DNA of 64,000 bases from Nocardia sp. alder85J (GCF_020176955.2 NZ_JAIUCZ020000002.1:62001-126000); one strand, 5' to 3'. Shown: positions 1 through 9,252, counted from the stretch's first letter. The notes: generated from the sequence alone by a model not told the origin. Numbers and translations are program-made.

Positions 1-549
1 CGCAATCTGTCCGCGCTGGACTCCTCGATCCAGCAGGCGCCGGACGCGCTGCGGACCACGCTGGACACGCTGAACACCTATGTCGACGCGCTGAACCGGC
101 AGCGCACCCAGGTGTCGAACGCCCTCGAGGTCGCCGACGAGTACGTCACCATGTACGACGGCGCCAAAACCGATCTGGGCCGGTTGATGGACAGCGTCAA
201 CCTGCTGGAGACCGTGCTCGAGGACAAGCGCGGCGAACTGCGCGAGGGCATCCGGCTGCTGCAAGCGCTGATCGACCGGCTGGCCGCGCTCGCCCCGGCC
301 TGGAATTCGACGTTGAAACCGGATCTGCGACGGCTCACCGACGCACTGCCGCGGCTGGAACAGCTCGGCGGGCAACTGGAACCGGTGATCGGCACCGTGG
401 CGGGTCTCCAGGACACGTTGCGGCAGTGGGCGATTCCCGGTGGCGTCACCGTCGACCAGTCCGGCCGCACGGTGACCCCGCCCGCCGGGGCCGATCCGCT
501 CGCGGCGCTGCCCGGCGTCTGTGTGCCGGTGCCGGGGAAGGACTGCTGA
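1..549 (+). CDS. mceC: MceC-like protein, 3' end only
   Basis: The reading frame is open from base 1, so the 5' end lies outside the window. The visible part is the helical C-terminal region of an Mce protein, rich in Leu/Ala heptad-like stretches, ending in a Pro/Gly/Cys tail. Mce A-F proteins form a cell-envelope lipid-import complex with YrbE permeases. I assign it to MceC only by order, because MceD-, MceE- and MceF-like genes follow directly. Its TGA overlaps the next ATG (ATGA at 549), which indicates translational coupling. It could be another Mce paralogue position if the operon is rearranged. Confidence 0.75.
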   Translation, partial: RNLSALDSSIQQAPDALRTTLDTLNTYVDALNRQRTQVSNALEVADEYVTMYDGAKTDLGRLMDSVNLLETVLEDKRGELREGIRLLQALIDRLAALAPAWNSTLKPDLRRLTDALPRLEQLGGQLEPVIGTVAGLQDTLRQWAIPGGVTVDQSGRTVTPPAGADPLAALPGVCVPVPGKDC

Positions 550-1646
550 TGGCCGCCGCATCACTGCACCGGATGCTCGGCTCCCGGGCCTTCATGTCGA
601 TCGTGGGGGCGGTCGCGCTGGTCGCGCTCGTCGTCGTCGGCTATCTGGTGATCTTCCAGCCGGTGAAACGCACCGAGTCGTACTGCGCGATCATGCCCGA
701 CAGCATCGGGCTGTACGTGGGCAATCAGGTGACGATGCGCGGCATCCCGGTCGGCTCGGTCACCTCGATCGCCCCGCAGAACGGCGCCGTGAAGGTCGAA
801 TTCGCCGTCGCCGCGGACAAACCCGTGTACGCCGACGCGGGCGCCACGACCTTGTCCGACAGCGTCGTCGCCTCCCGGCAGCTGGCGGTGGTGACCGGCG
901 GGCAGACCACCGGCCGCTGGAACCGCGGGCAGTGTCTCACCAAGACGTTGACCCCCAAGAGCATCACCGAAACGCTGACCGCGCTGGCACAGCTGTCGGC
1001 CCAGCTGGACGGGCCGGATCAGGACCACCCCGACGCCCTCGCCCGCGGCTTGTCGGCGCTGAACGACGCCACCTCCGGCACCGGCCCGCAGATCAACGCG
1101 ATCGTGCAGAAACTCAGCGGTGCGCTGTCGTCGCCCGATGCCGACATCGCGCATCTGGCGGGCATTTTCGACGCCTTCGCCTCGGTGGCCCAGCAGGTCG
1201 AGCGGCACTGGGGCGATCTGACCACCATGCTGACCCGGCTGGCTCCGGTGCTGGACCAGGCCGCCGCCGACCTGCTCGCGCCCGGCGCGCAGATCATGGA
1301 CGGGCTGCGCCAGGTGCTGCCCATGCTCAACGACCTGACCACCGCGTTCGGCGACCCGATCATGAAGGCCCTCGACGACACCGTGCCGCTGGTGAAGTTC
1401 CTGCGCGCCGATGTGGGATCGCTGGCCCAGATCATCACGATGACACCGGTTCTGGCTCAGGCGTTCCGGTCCGCCGGCGCGTCCGGGATCGGCTACGCGC
1501 CGCCGAGAGTGGCTGTCCCGCAGGCGAATGCCGATCAGGTGTGCGCGGTGGTGAACGCTCTCGCGCCGGGCCGCTGCGATGCCGCCGACGGGCTCGCGAA
1601 AGTGGATCTGGTGCCGCTGGTGCTCGCAACGGCAGGTGCGCGATGA
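549..1646 (+). CDS. mceD: MceD-family lipid-import protein
   Basis: 365 aa. An N-terminal membrane anchor (about residues 15-37) is followed by an MlaD/Mce domain (about 40-120), recognisable from the 'GNQVTMRGIPVGSVTSI' stretch, and then a long helical C-terminal region. The protein is expected to be anchored in the inner membrane and to form part of the periplasmic lipid tunnel. I start at the ATG overlapping the previous stop, because upstream in-frame codons read through the mceC gene. The stop overlaps the next ATG by one step (ATGA at 1643). It is the middle gene of a tightly coupled mce operon. Confidence 0.88.
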   Translation: MAAASLHRMLGSRAFMSIVGAVALVALVVVGYLVIFQPVKRTESYCAIMPDSIGLYVGNQVTMRGIPVGSVTSIAPQNGAVKVEFAVAADKPVYADAGATTLSDSVVASRQLAVVTGGQTTGRWNRGQCLTKTLTPKSITETLTALAQLSAQLDGPDQDHPDALARGLSALNDATSGTGPQINAIVQKLSGALSSPDADIAHLAGIFDAFASVAQQVERHWGDLTTMLTRLAPVLDQAAADLLAPGAQIMDGLRQVLPMLNDLTTAFGDPIMKALDDTVPLVKFLRADVGSLAQIITMTPVLAQAFRSAGASGIGYAPPRVAVPQANADQVCAVVNALAPGRCDAADGLAKVDLVPLVLATAGAR

Positions 1647-2707
1647 GGATCCGGATCGGCCGCCGCTGGGTGGCGGCCACGGCCCTGGGCCTGGTGGCGG
1701 TGCTGCCGGCGGCGGGCTGCGCCTTCGACCCGTCCTCGGTCCCGATGCCCGGCACCACCGTGCCGGGGCCGACCTACCGGGTACACATCCGATTCAGCAG
1801 CGCGCTGAATCTGCCCGCCAAGGCGAAGATCATGGCCAACGGCGCCCAGGTCGGCACGGTGTCCGCGGTGTCGGTGGTACCGCCGGCCGCCGGCGCCGCC
1901 GGCTACGTGGTGGTCGCCGCCGACATCTCGAAATCCGTCCGGCTGCCGGTGAACACGGTCGCGGAGCTGCGGCAGGACACGGTGCTCGGCGACATCCACG
2001 TGGCCCTCACCACCCCCACCGACGGCTTCGGCGCGCTGCTGGCCGACGGCGGCACCATCCCGCTGGAACACACCAAACCGCCTGTGCAACTGGAGGACAC
2101 GATGGCGGCTGTCGCCACCTTCACCCAGGGCGGCGCGGTGTCCCAGTTGCAGGACATCATCGGCAAGCTGAACGCCGTGCTGCCGCGCGACCCCGCCGAC
2201 ACCGCGCGCATCTCGCGCACCCTCGGCGGCGACGCGGTGGATCTGGCGGCCCATCTCGATCAGGTCGACGCGCTGTTGAACGGCATCGCCTCGAATGCCG
2301 AAGTGCTGCACGACATCCGGCCCCAGCTGGACGACATCCTCAGTCAGCGTTCGGTGGACGAGCTGAACGGCATCGCCGCCTCGGTGGTCGGCGTCGCCGG
2401 AATCTTCGGCGCCCTGGGGCCGGTCGGCGCCTCGCTGGCCTGGCTGGGTCCGCTGCTGGGCAGCGCCGACGGGGCCGTGCAGGCGTTCGTGCCGCTGGTG
2501 GCCGGTGCGCGGCCGCTGGACCTGAGCCGCCCGTCGAATCTGCAAGCACTGCTGGAGTTGTTGCGCGACAGGGTCATTCCCTTCGTCGAGCACGGACCGA
2601 AGGTGAACGTCACCGGTATCCGCACCGATGACGCGGCCGCGGTCTCGACACAGGACCAGACCGACGGCATGGTCGCCACACTGCGCATGATCGGGGTGGT
2701 GCGATGA
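1643..2707 (+). CDS. mceE: MceE-family lipoprotein (LprK-like)
   Basis: 354 aa. It begins with a basic n-region, a hydrophobic stretch and a lipobox 'LPAAGC' (Cys26), so it is a lipidated Mce subunit. That is the hallmark of the fifth gene of mce operons. The Mce domain follows (about 40-125), with the family's 'NGAQVGTVSAV' turn, then a helical tail. The ATG at 1643 overlaps the mceD stop, and its own TGA overlaps the mceF start at 2704. The lipid anchor and the order between MceD and MceF make the assignment firm. Confidence 0.9.
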   Translation: MRIRIGRRWVAATALGLVAVLPAAGCAFDPSSVPMPGTTVPGPTYRVHIRFSSALNLPAKAKIMANGAQVGTVSAVSVVPPAAGAAGYVVVAADISKSVRLPVNTVAELRQDTVLGDIHVALTTPTDGFGALLADGGTIPLEHTKPPVQLEDTMAAVATFTQGGAVSQLQDIIGKLNAVLPRDPADTARISRTLGGDAVDLAAHLDQVDALLNGIASNAEVLHDIRPQLDDILSQRSVDELNGIAASVVGVAGIFGALGPVGASLAWLGPLLGSADGAVQAFVPLVAGARPLDLSRPSNLQALLELLRDRVIPFVEHGPKVNVTGIRTDDAAAVSTQDQTDGMVATLRMIGVVR

Positions 2708-3663
2708 TCAAGCCCGGCACCCTCGCCTCCCTCGGCGGCATCGCCGCGATCACCGTCGTCGGCGCGAGCTATCTGACCTTCGGTGTGGTGCGCGCCGATC
2801 CGTTCGCCGACTACACCCGCGCCACCATGGTGCTCACCGATTCCGGTGGGCTGGGCGCCGGTTCGCCGGTGCTGCTCACCGGCATCGAGGTCGGCCGGAT
2901 CACCACCGTCCGGCACACCGCCGCCGGGGTGGAGGTCGGCCTCCGGATCGCCGCCGACCGCCACGTCCCCACCGACAGCACCGTCACCATCGAGCACCTG
3001 TCCGCCCTCGGCGAGCCCTACGTGGAATTCCGTTCCCGCACCGGCGCCGGGCCGTACCTGCGCGACGGGCAGCGCCTCGAGACCGCGAACGTCCGTATGC
3101 CGCTGTCGATTCCGGCGGTGGCGCGGCTGGTCGCGAAGACGATCGACCAGCTGGATCCGGCCGTGGTCGGCTCCCTGGTCGGCACCGCCGGCCAGGCGCT
3201 CACCGGCACCGACGCCGCCATCCCGAACCTGGCCCGCTCCGGTGATCTGCTGGCCGCCGCCATCATGAGCCGCAGCCCGCGAATCGGCGATCTGCTCAAC
3301 AGTTTCCAGGCCGCCGCGGCCGACATCGACTGGGCGGGACCGGCGACCAGTGCCGCGGCCCCCGCCTTCGTGCACTTCACCCGGACTCTGGACGATCTGG
3401 TCGCCGCCGTCGGCCGCCTGGTCGACGCCCAGCCGCCGCAGACCTACACCGGCGGCAGCGGCCTGGTCCCGTTCCTCGGCAAGCTGACCGACGCGCTGCA
3501 CCAACTCGGCCCCGAGCTGAAATCCCTGACCCCGGCGCTGCAACCACTGGCCGACGCCGCGACCACCGCCGCCCCGAACCTGGATATTTCCGCCCTGATC
3601 ACGCAGGCACTCGACGACGTCACCCCCGACGGCGCCGTGCGGCTGCGGGTCACCGTCAAATAG
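2704..3663 (+). CDS. mceF: MceF-family lipid-import protein
   Basis: 319 aa, short for an MceF because the C-terminal tail is compact. It has an N-terminal membrane anchor (about 5-27) and an Mce domain with 'SPVLLTGIEVGRITTV' (about 55-70), followed by an alpha-helical region. It is the last core Mce subunit of the operon. The start ATG lies inside the mceE stop (ATGA), and there is a 15-bp gap with a GGAGG-type ribosome binding site before the Mce-associated gene. Confidence 0.88.
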   Translation: MIKPGTLASLGGIAAITVVGASYLTFGVVRADPFADYTRATMVLTDSGGLGAGSPVLLTGIEVGRITTVRHTAAGVEVGLRIAADRHVPTDSTVTIEHLSALGEPYVEFRSRTGAGPYLRDGQRLETANVRMPLSIPAVARLVAKTIDQLDPAVVGSLVGTAGQALTGTDAAIPNLARSGDLLAAAIMSRSPRIGDLLNSFQAAAADIDWAGPATSAAAPAFVHFTRTLDDLVAAVGRLVDAQPPQTYTGGSGLVPFLGKLTDALHQLGPELKSLTPALQPLADAATTAAPNLDISALITQALDDVTPDGAVRLRVTVK

Positions 3664-3678
3664 AACTGGAGGACTCCG

Positions 3679-4296
3679 ATGTCGGACGACATGGGAACCG
3701 AACCGGAGCGGGCAGTCGACGCGGCGGGGACCGTCGAGTCCTCCGTTTCGGAAAGCCCGGCTGTCGGCGCTCCGCGCACGGTATCGCTGCGCCTGTCGAC
3801 CGTGCTGACCGCCGTCGTCGTGGTAGCGCTGGTGGCGGTGTCGGTGACCTTCGGCGGACTGTGGCTGTCCGCCCGCGGGCACCTGCACGACCGCGACGCC
3901 GCCCAAGCGGCCGACCAGCACGCCGAACAGGTCGCCACCGACTACGCGGTCGGGGCGTCCACCATCAACTACCAGGACGTGAACACCTGGATCGGCAAGC
4001 TGAAGGCCAACACCAGCCCACAGCTGTCCACCAAGTTCGACGCCACCGGCCCCAAACTGCAACAGATCCTGGTCCCGTTGCAGTGGACCTCCAGCGCCAC
4101 CCCGATCGCCTCCACGGTGATCAGCAAGGACAACGGCGTCTACAGGGTCGACGTATTCCTCAACGTCACCTCCACCAGCGCCCAGACCCCCGACGGCGCT
4201 CAGACCACCGTCACCTACACGGTGAACGTGGATCCCGGCAGCGGATGGAAGGTCACCGACGTGGGTGGGATGGCGGGGGCGCTGCCCAAGCAGTGA
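3679..4296 (+). CDS. Mce-associated membrane protein (Mas)
   Basis: 205 aa. A charged cytoplasmic N-terminus (1-37) leads to a single transmembrane helix (about 40-63) and a periplasmic NTF2/Mce-associated-like domain with 'VATDYAVGASTINYQDVNTW'. Such Mas genes commonly close mce operons and are thought to stabilise the complex. A clear GGAGG lies upstream of the ATG at 3679. It is co-directional with mceF with a 15-bp gap, so it is probably on the same transcript. Confidence 0.82.
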   Translation: MSDDMGTEPERAVDAAGTVESSVSESPAVGAPRTVSLRLSTVLTAVVVVALVAVSVTFGGLWLSARGHLHDRDAAQAADQHAEQVATDYAVGASTINYQDVNTWIGKLKANTSPQLSTKFDATGPKLQQILVPLQWTSSATPIASTVISKDNGVYRVDVFLNVTSTSAQTPDGAQTTVTYTVNVDPGSGWKVTDVGGMAGALPKQ

Positions 4297-4498
4297 ACCG
4301 GGCCCGGGGCAGCTGCCGGTGATCGAGTGCGACCGGCCGGAACTCGCCCCCGAGGCGACCGGCGGCCGAGCCGAGCCCGGCCGTCGCCGGCCCGGAGTTC
4401 GGCTATCGCCCAATCGATTACCGGACGATTCCGGCGCTGTGGCGTGTCGAACGGTTCACGCGGACGGCCGTGCGCAGCGGGCGAGTACGCTCGACCCC

Positions 4499-4795
4499 AT
4501 GATGACCCGGATCCGATCGGCGGCGCTGATGCTCTGCGCGATGATCGTATCCGGCTGGGCGGCCGTCCTGTTGCCCGCCAGCGAGCCGAACGCCTTGCTC
4601 GCGATGAGCGCCGCGGCCCTGCTCGCACTGGCCGTCGCCGCCGCACAACCGCACCGTATGACCCCGCTACCGGTGGCAGTGTGCACCGGTCCGCCGGGGT
4701 CGGCGCAGCGCCGCCGCCGCGGATCCTTTCTACGACAGAGCAATCCGGACACCGCAGGTCGCGCGCGACCCCGGGCGCCGGGCCGCGAAGGCTGA
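4499..4795 (+). CDS. Small two-helix membrane protein, DUF6412-like
   Basis: 98 aa starting at a double ATG. Two hydrophobic helices (about 6-24 and 29-47) are followed by a basic, Arg-rich tail. Small proteins of this kind, which I recognise as DUF6412, sit directly before a YidC/Oxa1-type gene in many actinobacteria, and that is the case here. The function is unknown; a role with the downstream insertase is inferred from context only. No strong ribosome binding site precedes the ATG, so translation could be near-leaderless. Confidence 0.6.
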   Translation: MMTRIRSAALMLCAMIVSGWAAVLLPASEPNALLAMSAAALLALAVAAAQPHRMTPLPVAVCTGPPGSAQRRRRGSFLRQSNPDTAGRARPRAPGREG

Positions 4796-4884
4796 GCACG
4801 TCCGCGTGACGTGATCGGCGAACCCGCTGCCCCCGTTCACTTCTCACCCGCCGCCCGGGTGCTTCCCCGACGAGGTGTCGTCCC

Positions 4885-5718
4885 ATGCTCGATTTCGTCT
4901 ACTATCCGGTGTCCGCCGTCCTGTGGTTGTGGCACACCGCCTTCGCCGCCTTGTTCGGCGCCGCCAGCGGGCTGTCCTGGGCGCTGGCGATCATCGCCCT
5001 GGTCGTCACCCTGCGCGCCGCCCTCTACCGCCCGTTCCTCGCCCAGGTGAAGTTCTCCCGCACGATGGCGATCATGCAACCGCAGATGAAGCGGTTGCAG
5101 GCCGAATTCGCCGACGACCGCGAACGTCTGACCGCCGAGGTCCGGAAACTCCAGCAACAACACGAGTTCAGCGTGCTCCGCGCCTTCACCCCCATGCTGG
5201 TGCAACTCCTGATCTTCCTGGGCCTCTACCACGTCCTGCGCTCCTTCGACCGCACCGGCCCGATGACCAACCTGCTGTTCGGCACCACCGCCCGCTCGGC
5301 CCCGGCCCCGATCACCGCGAACTACGTCTTCTCCGCCGACCAGGTGCAATCCTTCCTGCACGCGAAGATCCTCTCCGCCCCCCTCACCGCAACCCTGGCC
5401 ATCTCCACCGGCACCTTCGGCGCCCTCGCCGCAGTCGCCCTGCCCCTCATAGCGATAGCCGCCTTCGCCACCCACTCCACCGCCCGCGCCGCCGCCACCC
5501 GCCAGCTGACCACCACCCCCCAAACTCGCCTGATCACCTGGATGACGCTGTGGCTGTTCCCGCTCGGCACCATCGTCGCCGGCCTGGTGATGCCGATCGG
5601 CATCCTGATCTACTTCGCCACCAGCAACACCTGGACCTTCGCGCAGCAGTATTGGGTCCACCGGAGGTTGGGGCCGGTGTCGGAAGCGGTGCCGGTGGTG
5701 GAGCCGCAGGAGGACTGA
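4885..5718 (+). CDS. YidC/Oxa1-family membrane protein insertase (second, short type)
   Basis: 277 aa with the YidC core: an N-terminal helix, a cytoplasmic helical hairpin (about 50-95, rich in Lys/Gln/Arg) and several further transmembrane segments ending near residue 250. It has no large periplasmic domain, as usual for Gram-positive homologues. It inserts proteins into the cytoplasmic membrane. GAGGTG lies about 9 bp before the ATG. Its position beside the mce operon, away from the rpmH-rnpA locus, suggests a second paralogue and not the primary insertase. Confidence 0.82.
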   Translation: MLDFVYYPVSAVLWLWHTAFAALFGAASGLSWALAIIALVVTLRAALYRPFLAQVKFSRTMAIMQPQMKRLQAEFADDRERLTAEVRKLQQQHEFSVLRAFTPMLVQLLIFLGLYHVLRSFDRTGPMTNLLFGTTARSAPAPITANYVFSADQVQSFLHAKILSAPLTATLAISTGTFGALAAVALPLIAIAAFATHSTARAAATRQLTTTPQTRLITWMTLWLFPLGTIVAGLVMPIGILIYFATSNTWTFAQQYWVHRRLGPVSEAVPVVEPQED

Positions 5719-5754
5719 GCGAGCGAGCAGCCCTCTCGGAGACGATGCCGCGGC

Positions 5755-6090
5755 TCAGGCTTCGTTCATGGGATCAGCGACCAGATATTCCTTCAGTAGC
5801 ACCGCACCCGGCTCGAGATCGGGGAATTCCCGTTCAGCCGGCGCGCTGAGGAACGTGATTTTGATGTAGGTATCCGGATCCAGTCCGGCGAAGGGAGACA
5901 GCGAGAACCGCTGCTTCAGCCCGAAGCCGTCGTACCACTCGATCTCCATGTCCGCACTGCCGCTGACACCGAACTCGTTGGTGAGGTTGGCCAGAGTAGG
6001 AGGATTCGGCACGTCCTCGGTCAGTCGCAGGAAGTGACTGTCGGAGCCGGGACCACTCACTTCGGCGACGATCTGAATCTTGGTGATCAA
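5755..6090 (-). CDS. Hypothetical protein, beta-rich, about 111 aa
   Basis: I do not recognise the family. The protein is acidic with alternating hydrophobic residues, suggesting a small beta domain ('ADMEIEWYDGFGLKQRF'). I prefer the TTG at 6090 because AAAGGA sits 8 bases before it and the sequence then reads 'ITKIQIVAEV'. The ATG at 6108 is an alternative with a poor ribosome binding site. The gene converges on the yidC-like gene and stands alone. Confidence 0.6.
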   Translation of the reverse strand: MITKIQIVAEVSGPGSDSHFLRLTEDVPNPPTLANLTNEFGVSGSADMEIEWYDGFGLKQRFSLSPFAGLDPDTYIKITFLSAPAEREFPDLEPGAVLLKEYLVADPMNEA

Positions 6091-6148
6091 CGCAGTGTTC
6101 CTTTGCATCGTGCCGGGGCGAACGAATGTAGCCCGGTCTCACCGAACA

Positions 6149-6179
6149 CCTGGGTGCCCGCGCTTCACGGGCACCCAGG
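6149..6179. terminator. Strong GC-rich hairpin
   Basis: A perfect 12-bp stem (6149-6160 pairing with 6168-6179) closes on a 7-base loop. There is no T-run, as is common in actinobacteria. It lies upstream of the minus-strand hypothetical gene and is not directly after any intact gene, so it may be the leftover terminator of a lost gene. Confidence 0.5.
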
Positions 6180-6303
6180 CTGCTCATCCTCGGTCAGGAG
6201 TAGCCGAGCAGCACACGCTGTTCGAGCCCGCCGCAGTTCTCGATACCCCAGACCGAACCATCGGAGTATTTCTGCCGCGCAGTACGGCCCCGGTCCCACT
6301 GGA

Positions 6304-6325
6304 GGCCCGCCCCACGTGGCGGGCC
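6304..6325. terminator. GC-rich hairpin
   Basis: A perfect 8-bp stem (6304-6311 with 6318-6325) with a 6-base loop. It lies just downstream, on the minus strand, of the aldolase fragment at 6363-6422, and could have been its terminator. With the hairpin at 6149 it fills most of the 330-bp stretch that has no gene between 6090 and 6422. Confidence 0.45.
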
Positions 6326-6362
6326 GGGCTGTCGGAACGATCATTCGGCCGGGGCTTGCGCG

Positions 6363-6422
6363 AGTTTCGTTGTGCCGTAAGCGGTCCGCGCGATCACCGC
6401 GCGCACGGCGTCCTGTTGTCCG
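6363..6422 (-). pseudogene. Fragment: 3' tail of class II aldolase gene
   Basis: On the minus strand this reads 'QQDAVRAVIARTAYGTTK', the same C-terminal residues as the intact aldolase at 8167-8820. At DNA level about 60 bases match 8174-8233 with only a few mismatches. Nothing else of the aldolase is present. The fragment stops exactly where the Fic gene begins, so it looks like a recombination scar and not a working gene. Confidence 0.75.
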
Positions 6423-7484
6423 GTGTACCGCCGACTCGACGAGGCGTTGTCCGAGCTGAACGAGCGCTTCGGTGGACTACCGAATCCCAAAGAGGCACAG
6501 TCGATCTGGGATGACATCTGGCATCTGGAAGCCCACCATTCGACGGCGCTCGAAGGCAACACGCTCGTAATGCGGGAGGTGCAGGCGCTTCTCGATGAGG
6601 GGCGCGCCGTGGGATCGAAGCCGCTGGCGGAATACAACGAGGTTCGGGGGTACGCCGACGCTGCGAAGTGGGTGTATCGCCAGGCGCTGGAGCCTGACGA
6701 GTGGCACGACGGTCATCTGATCACGATCACCGAGATTCGGCGGATCCATCACATGGCCATGACTCCGGTGTGGGATGTGGCGCCACACCCCGAGGCGACC
6801 GAGCGGGAACAGCCCGGAAGTATCCGGGAGCACGACATCCATCCGTTCTCGGCGGGTATGAAACCCCCCAGTTGGCCGCTGGTGCCGGAACAAATTCAGC
6901 AGTGGGTCGAGGATGTCTGTCGACTGGGGGAGGCTATCGGCACCGGTGCCTTGCCGCCTGCGCCGCTACCTCAGGAATTGGCGCGAATACACAATCGATT
7001 CGAGTGCATCCATCCGTTTCTCGATGGTAACGGCCGAACCGGTCGCCTTGTACTGAACTTGGTGCTCGTCCGGCTCGGTTATCCTCCTGTGGTCATCTTC
7101 AAACGTCAACGGAACGCCTATCTGGCGGCACTTCAGAGAGCGGACATCGCCGACTACGGTGCGCTGGGAGAATTGATCGCGCGCGCGATGTACGACAATC
7201 TCGTCCGCTTCATCGTGCCGAATGTGGCAGGCCCGGCCCGGATGGTTCCGTTGGCTTCGCTTGCCGACTCGGAATTTTCGCTTGCCGCGCTGCGCCAAGC
7301 TGCGCAGCGGGGCCGACTGGATGCCGTCCAGGGTGGCGACGGCATATGGCTGAGCCCGGAAGGCGGTCGAAGATTACCGCAGGACGAGGCATCGGCCGAA
7401 ATGAACGGGACATTTCCTGCGATGCGAGCGGCCGGTGCGAGGCACCGGCCGCTCGGCGGGGGATCGGCGTTCAGCGGGGTGTGA
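6423..7484 (+). CDS. Fic-domain protein (putative AMP-transferase)
   Basis: 353 aa. The catalytic Fic motif HPFLDGNGRTGR is complete at 197-208. A class II inhibitory motif of the S/TxxxE(G/N) type is visible at S40-N46 ('STALEGN'), so activity is probably auto-inhibited until released. The C-terminus carries a short winged-helix-like segment (about 275-320). Fic proteins transfer AMP or other nucleotides onto target hydroxyls. The start is a GTG at 6423 with no good ribosome binding site, immediately after the aldolase fragment. The original 5' end may have been replaced, so a few N-terminal residues may be missing. Confidence 0.85.
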   Translation: MYRRLDEALSELNERFGGLPNPKEAQSIWDDIWHLEAHHSTALEGNTLVMREVQALLDEGRAVGSKPLAEYNEVRGYADAAKWVYRQALEPDEWHDGHLITITEIRRIHHMAMTPVWDVAPHPEATEREQPGSIREHDIHPFSAGMKPPSWPLVPEQIQQWVEDVCRLGEAIGTGALPPAPLPQELARIHNRFECIHPFLDGNGRTGRLVLNLVLVRLGYPPVVIFKRQRNAYLAALQRADIADYGALGELIARAMYDNLVRFIVPNVAGPARMVPLASLADSEFSLAALRQAAQRGRLDAVQGGDGIWLSPEGGRRLPQDEASAEMNGTFPAMRAAGARHRPLGGGSAFSGV

Positions 7485-7986
7485 CCGCTCGGGTGCAGCC
7501 CGGGGCGAGGTGTTCACCGCTCCCGGTCCGGGCGTGCTCGCCGATCGGCGCGCCCGGGTCGCCGGGGTGGGTGGCGACCACCGCGGCGACGGTGAGGATC
7601 TGGTCCAGATCGACACCGGCGGCGGCCAGCCGGGCGATGATGCCCAGGCGCCGCTCCGGGCCGTCCGGGCGGATCGCCACCTCGAACTTGCCCCGTTGCG
7701 CGACAAAGACACGCGACTGCGTGTCGTACCGCATGGGCAGTCCGTCGCGCATGGCCCGGTAGGCGTCCACGTCCAGGTTCCGGTCTCGTTCCGGATCGAT
7801 CATCAGAGTGGCGATATGCCGCTCTGCCTGCTCGATCAGGATCGGCCCGGCCTGGCCGAAGTACCGAGCCCGCTGTGCCACCCGTTCCCGATATTCCGAG
7901 ACGGGGCCACGCAGCAGCTCCCGGTGCCGGTCGGCCACGGTGGCCAGCCGGTCATCGGCATCGGACGTCGAGTACAGCTCGGACAT
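7471..7986 (-). CDS. Hypothetical protein, 171 aa
   Basis: Family not recognised. The protein is mostly helical and rich in Arg/Asp/Ala, with no membrane segment or signal peptide. GAAAGG lies about 9 bases before the ATG at 7986. Its 3' end overlaps the convergent Fic gene by 14 bp. It sits downstream of the aldolase gene on the same strand with a 180-bp gap, which does not suggest tight coupling. Confidence 0.65.
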   Translation of the reverse strand: MSELYSTSDADDRLATVADRHRELLRGPVSEYRERVAQRARYFGQAGPILIEQAERHIATLMIDPERDRNLDVDAYRAMRDGLPMRYDTQSRVFVAQRGKFEVAIRPDGPERRLGIIARLAAAGVDLDQILTVAAVVATHPGDPGAPIGEHARTGSGEHLAPGCTRAVTPR

Positions 7987-8166
7987 GTGAACACGCCTTT
8001 CGTGTGGTTGCTGATTACTTTGTGGTGCAACCTGATCGGCGTCCGATGGTCATGAGTGTGCCAGAGGGGTACGACACATTTCGGTGGTGCGTATCGGTGC
8101 AGGTGAATGGGTATTTCCGGGGGTTCCCGGGTTGGTCGACGGTGGCCGGATGGTCGCGGTGCGGGC

Positions 8167-8820
8167 CTACACGGGTTTCGTGGTGCCGTATGCCGTCCGC
8201 GCGATCACCGCGCGCACGGCGTCCTGTTGTGCGGCCGACAGTGCTCGTGGTGTCCCGATCGCGTGGGCGTCGAGGTAGATCCCGCAGGCCCATTCCAGCA
8301 ACTCGGTGTGTTCCACCGCTTGGCGCAGGGTGGCGCCGACGGTGACGGCACCGTGGTTGGACAGCAGGGCCGCGCTCCGGTCCACCAGCGAATCACGAAC
8401 GGCGGCAGCCAATTCCGGGGTGCCGAACGGGAAGAACGGGACCACGGGAGTGGCGCCGCCCAGCGGCAGTTGCTGGTAGTGGATCACCGGTAACTCGTCG
8501 CACACCAAACCCACCGCGATCGAGTGCGGCGCATGGGTGTGCACGATCGCGCCCACCGGGAATTCGCGGTACACCCCGAGATGCAGCTCCAGTTCGGAGG
8601 TGGGCGCCAGCCGGCCCGACACCACCGTCCCGTCCGGATCGACCACGGTGACTTCCTCCGCGGTCATCTCACCGAGCACCGTCCCGGTCGCGGTCACCGC
8701 CACCAGCTCCCCGGCCCGCACACTCACATTCCCGGCGGTCCCGATCAACAACCCCGCCGCTGCCAGTTCCCGGCACGCCGCCGCCACCTCGGCCCGCTCG
8801 GCCGCCGCGATACCCGACAT
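8167..8820 (-). CDS. Class II aldolase/adducin-family protein
   Basis: 217 aa, the usual size for L-fuculose-phosphate-type aldolases. Zn-ligand histidines are visible as H94 and H96 ('HTHAPHS') and H156 ('LLSNHGAV'), with an acidic residue at E76 or E78 in the expected place. A phosphate-binding 'GTAGNVSVR' loop is at about 27-35. It probably cleaves or epimerises a sugar phosphate; the substrate cannot be told. The gene is isolated. Its last 60 bases are duplicated at 6363-6422. Confidence 0.85.
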   Translation of the reverse strand: MSGIAAAERAEVAAACRELAAAGLLIGTAGNVSVRAGELVAVTATGTVLGEMTAEEVTVVDPDGTVVSGRLAPTSELELHLGVYREFPVGAIVHTHAPHSIAVGLVCDELPVIHYQQLPLGGATPVVPFFPFGTPELAAAVRDSLVDRSAALLSNHGAVTVGATLRQAVEHTELLEWACGIYLDAHAIGTPRALSAAQQDAVRAVIARTAYGTTKPV

Positions 8821-9252
8821 GGGGTGAGCCTACGAGGTGATGTTTTCCACGGGATCGCGGCCACGGTGACCGGCTCGGCGGAAACCGGGGAATGCCAGGC
8901 TCGCTTTCAAGATCGAAAACGTCGGGTCACCAGCCTGTCGGCCCGCTTTCGACAATGTCTACGACGGCTTGCTCGACGGGGACGAGACGACCGTGCGCGC
9001 GCCGTTCGGCGCCGGCCTGGCTGCGGCACCCGCAATTCGAAGCCGGCTACACCAGCGTCGGGCTGAAGGCCGAGCATGGCCTCTCGGCGAGTTGGGTCCA
9101 GGGCAGCAGTGGCACTCGATATCACCTGACCGCTGCTCGAGGTTGCCTCCGCGCGGGCGGGATTTCGATCTGCCGGCGTCCTACCCTCGTCCGATCCCGG
9201 TGTGGTGGCGTAGATTCGTCCGGTTCACGATCGGTGGAGAGTGGGAGAGACG
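8821..9252. other. Intergenic stretch without supported gene
   Basis: This 430-bp gap lies between the divergent aldolase and SDR genes. It contains only short reading frames in conflicting frames with no convincing start or codon pattern. The promoters of both genes must lie here, but I could not identify clear -35/-10 boxes. Confidence 0.5.

Noticed and set aside
2344..4413. 689-codon minus-strand frame across mceE-mceF-mas
   Set aside because: Antisense to three overlapping, well-supported genes; low-complexity Gly/Gln/Arg translation.
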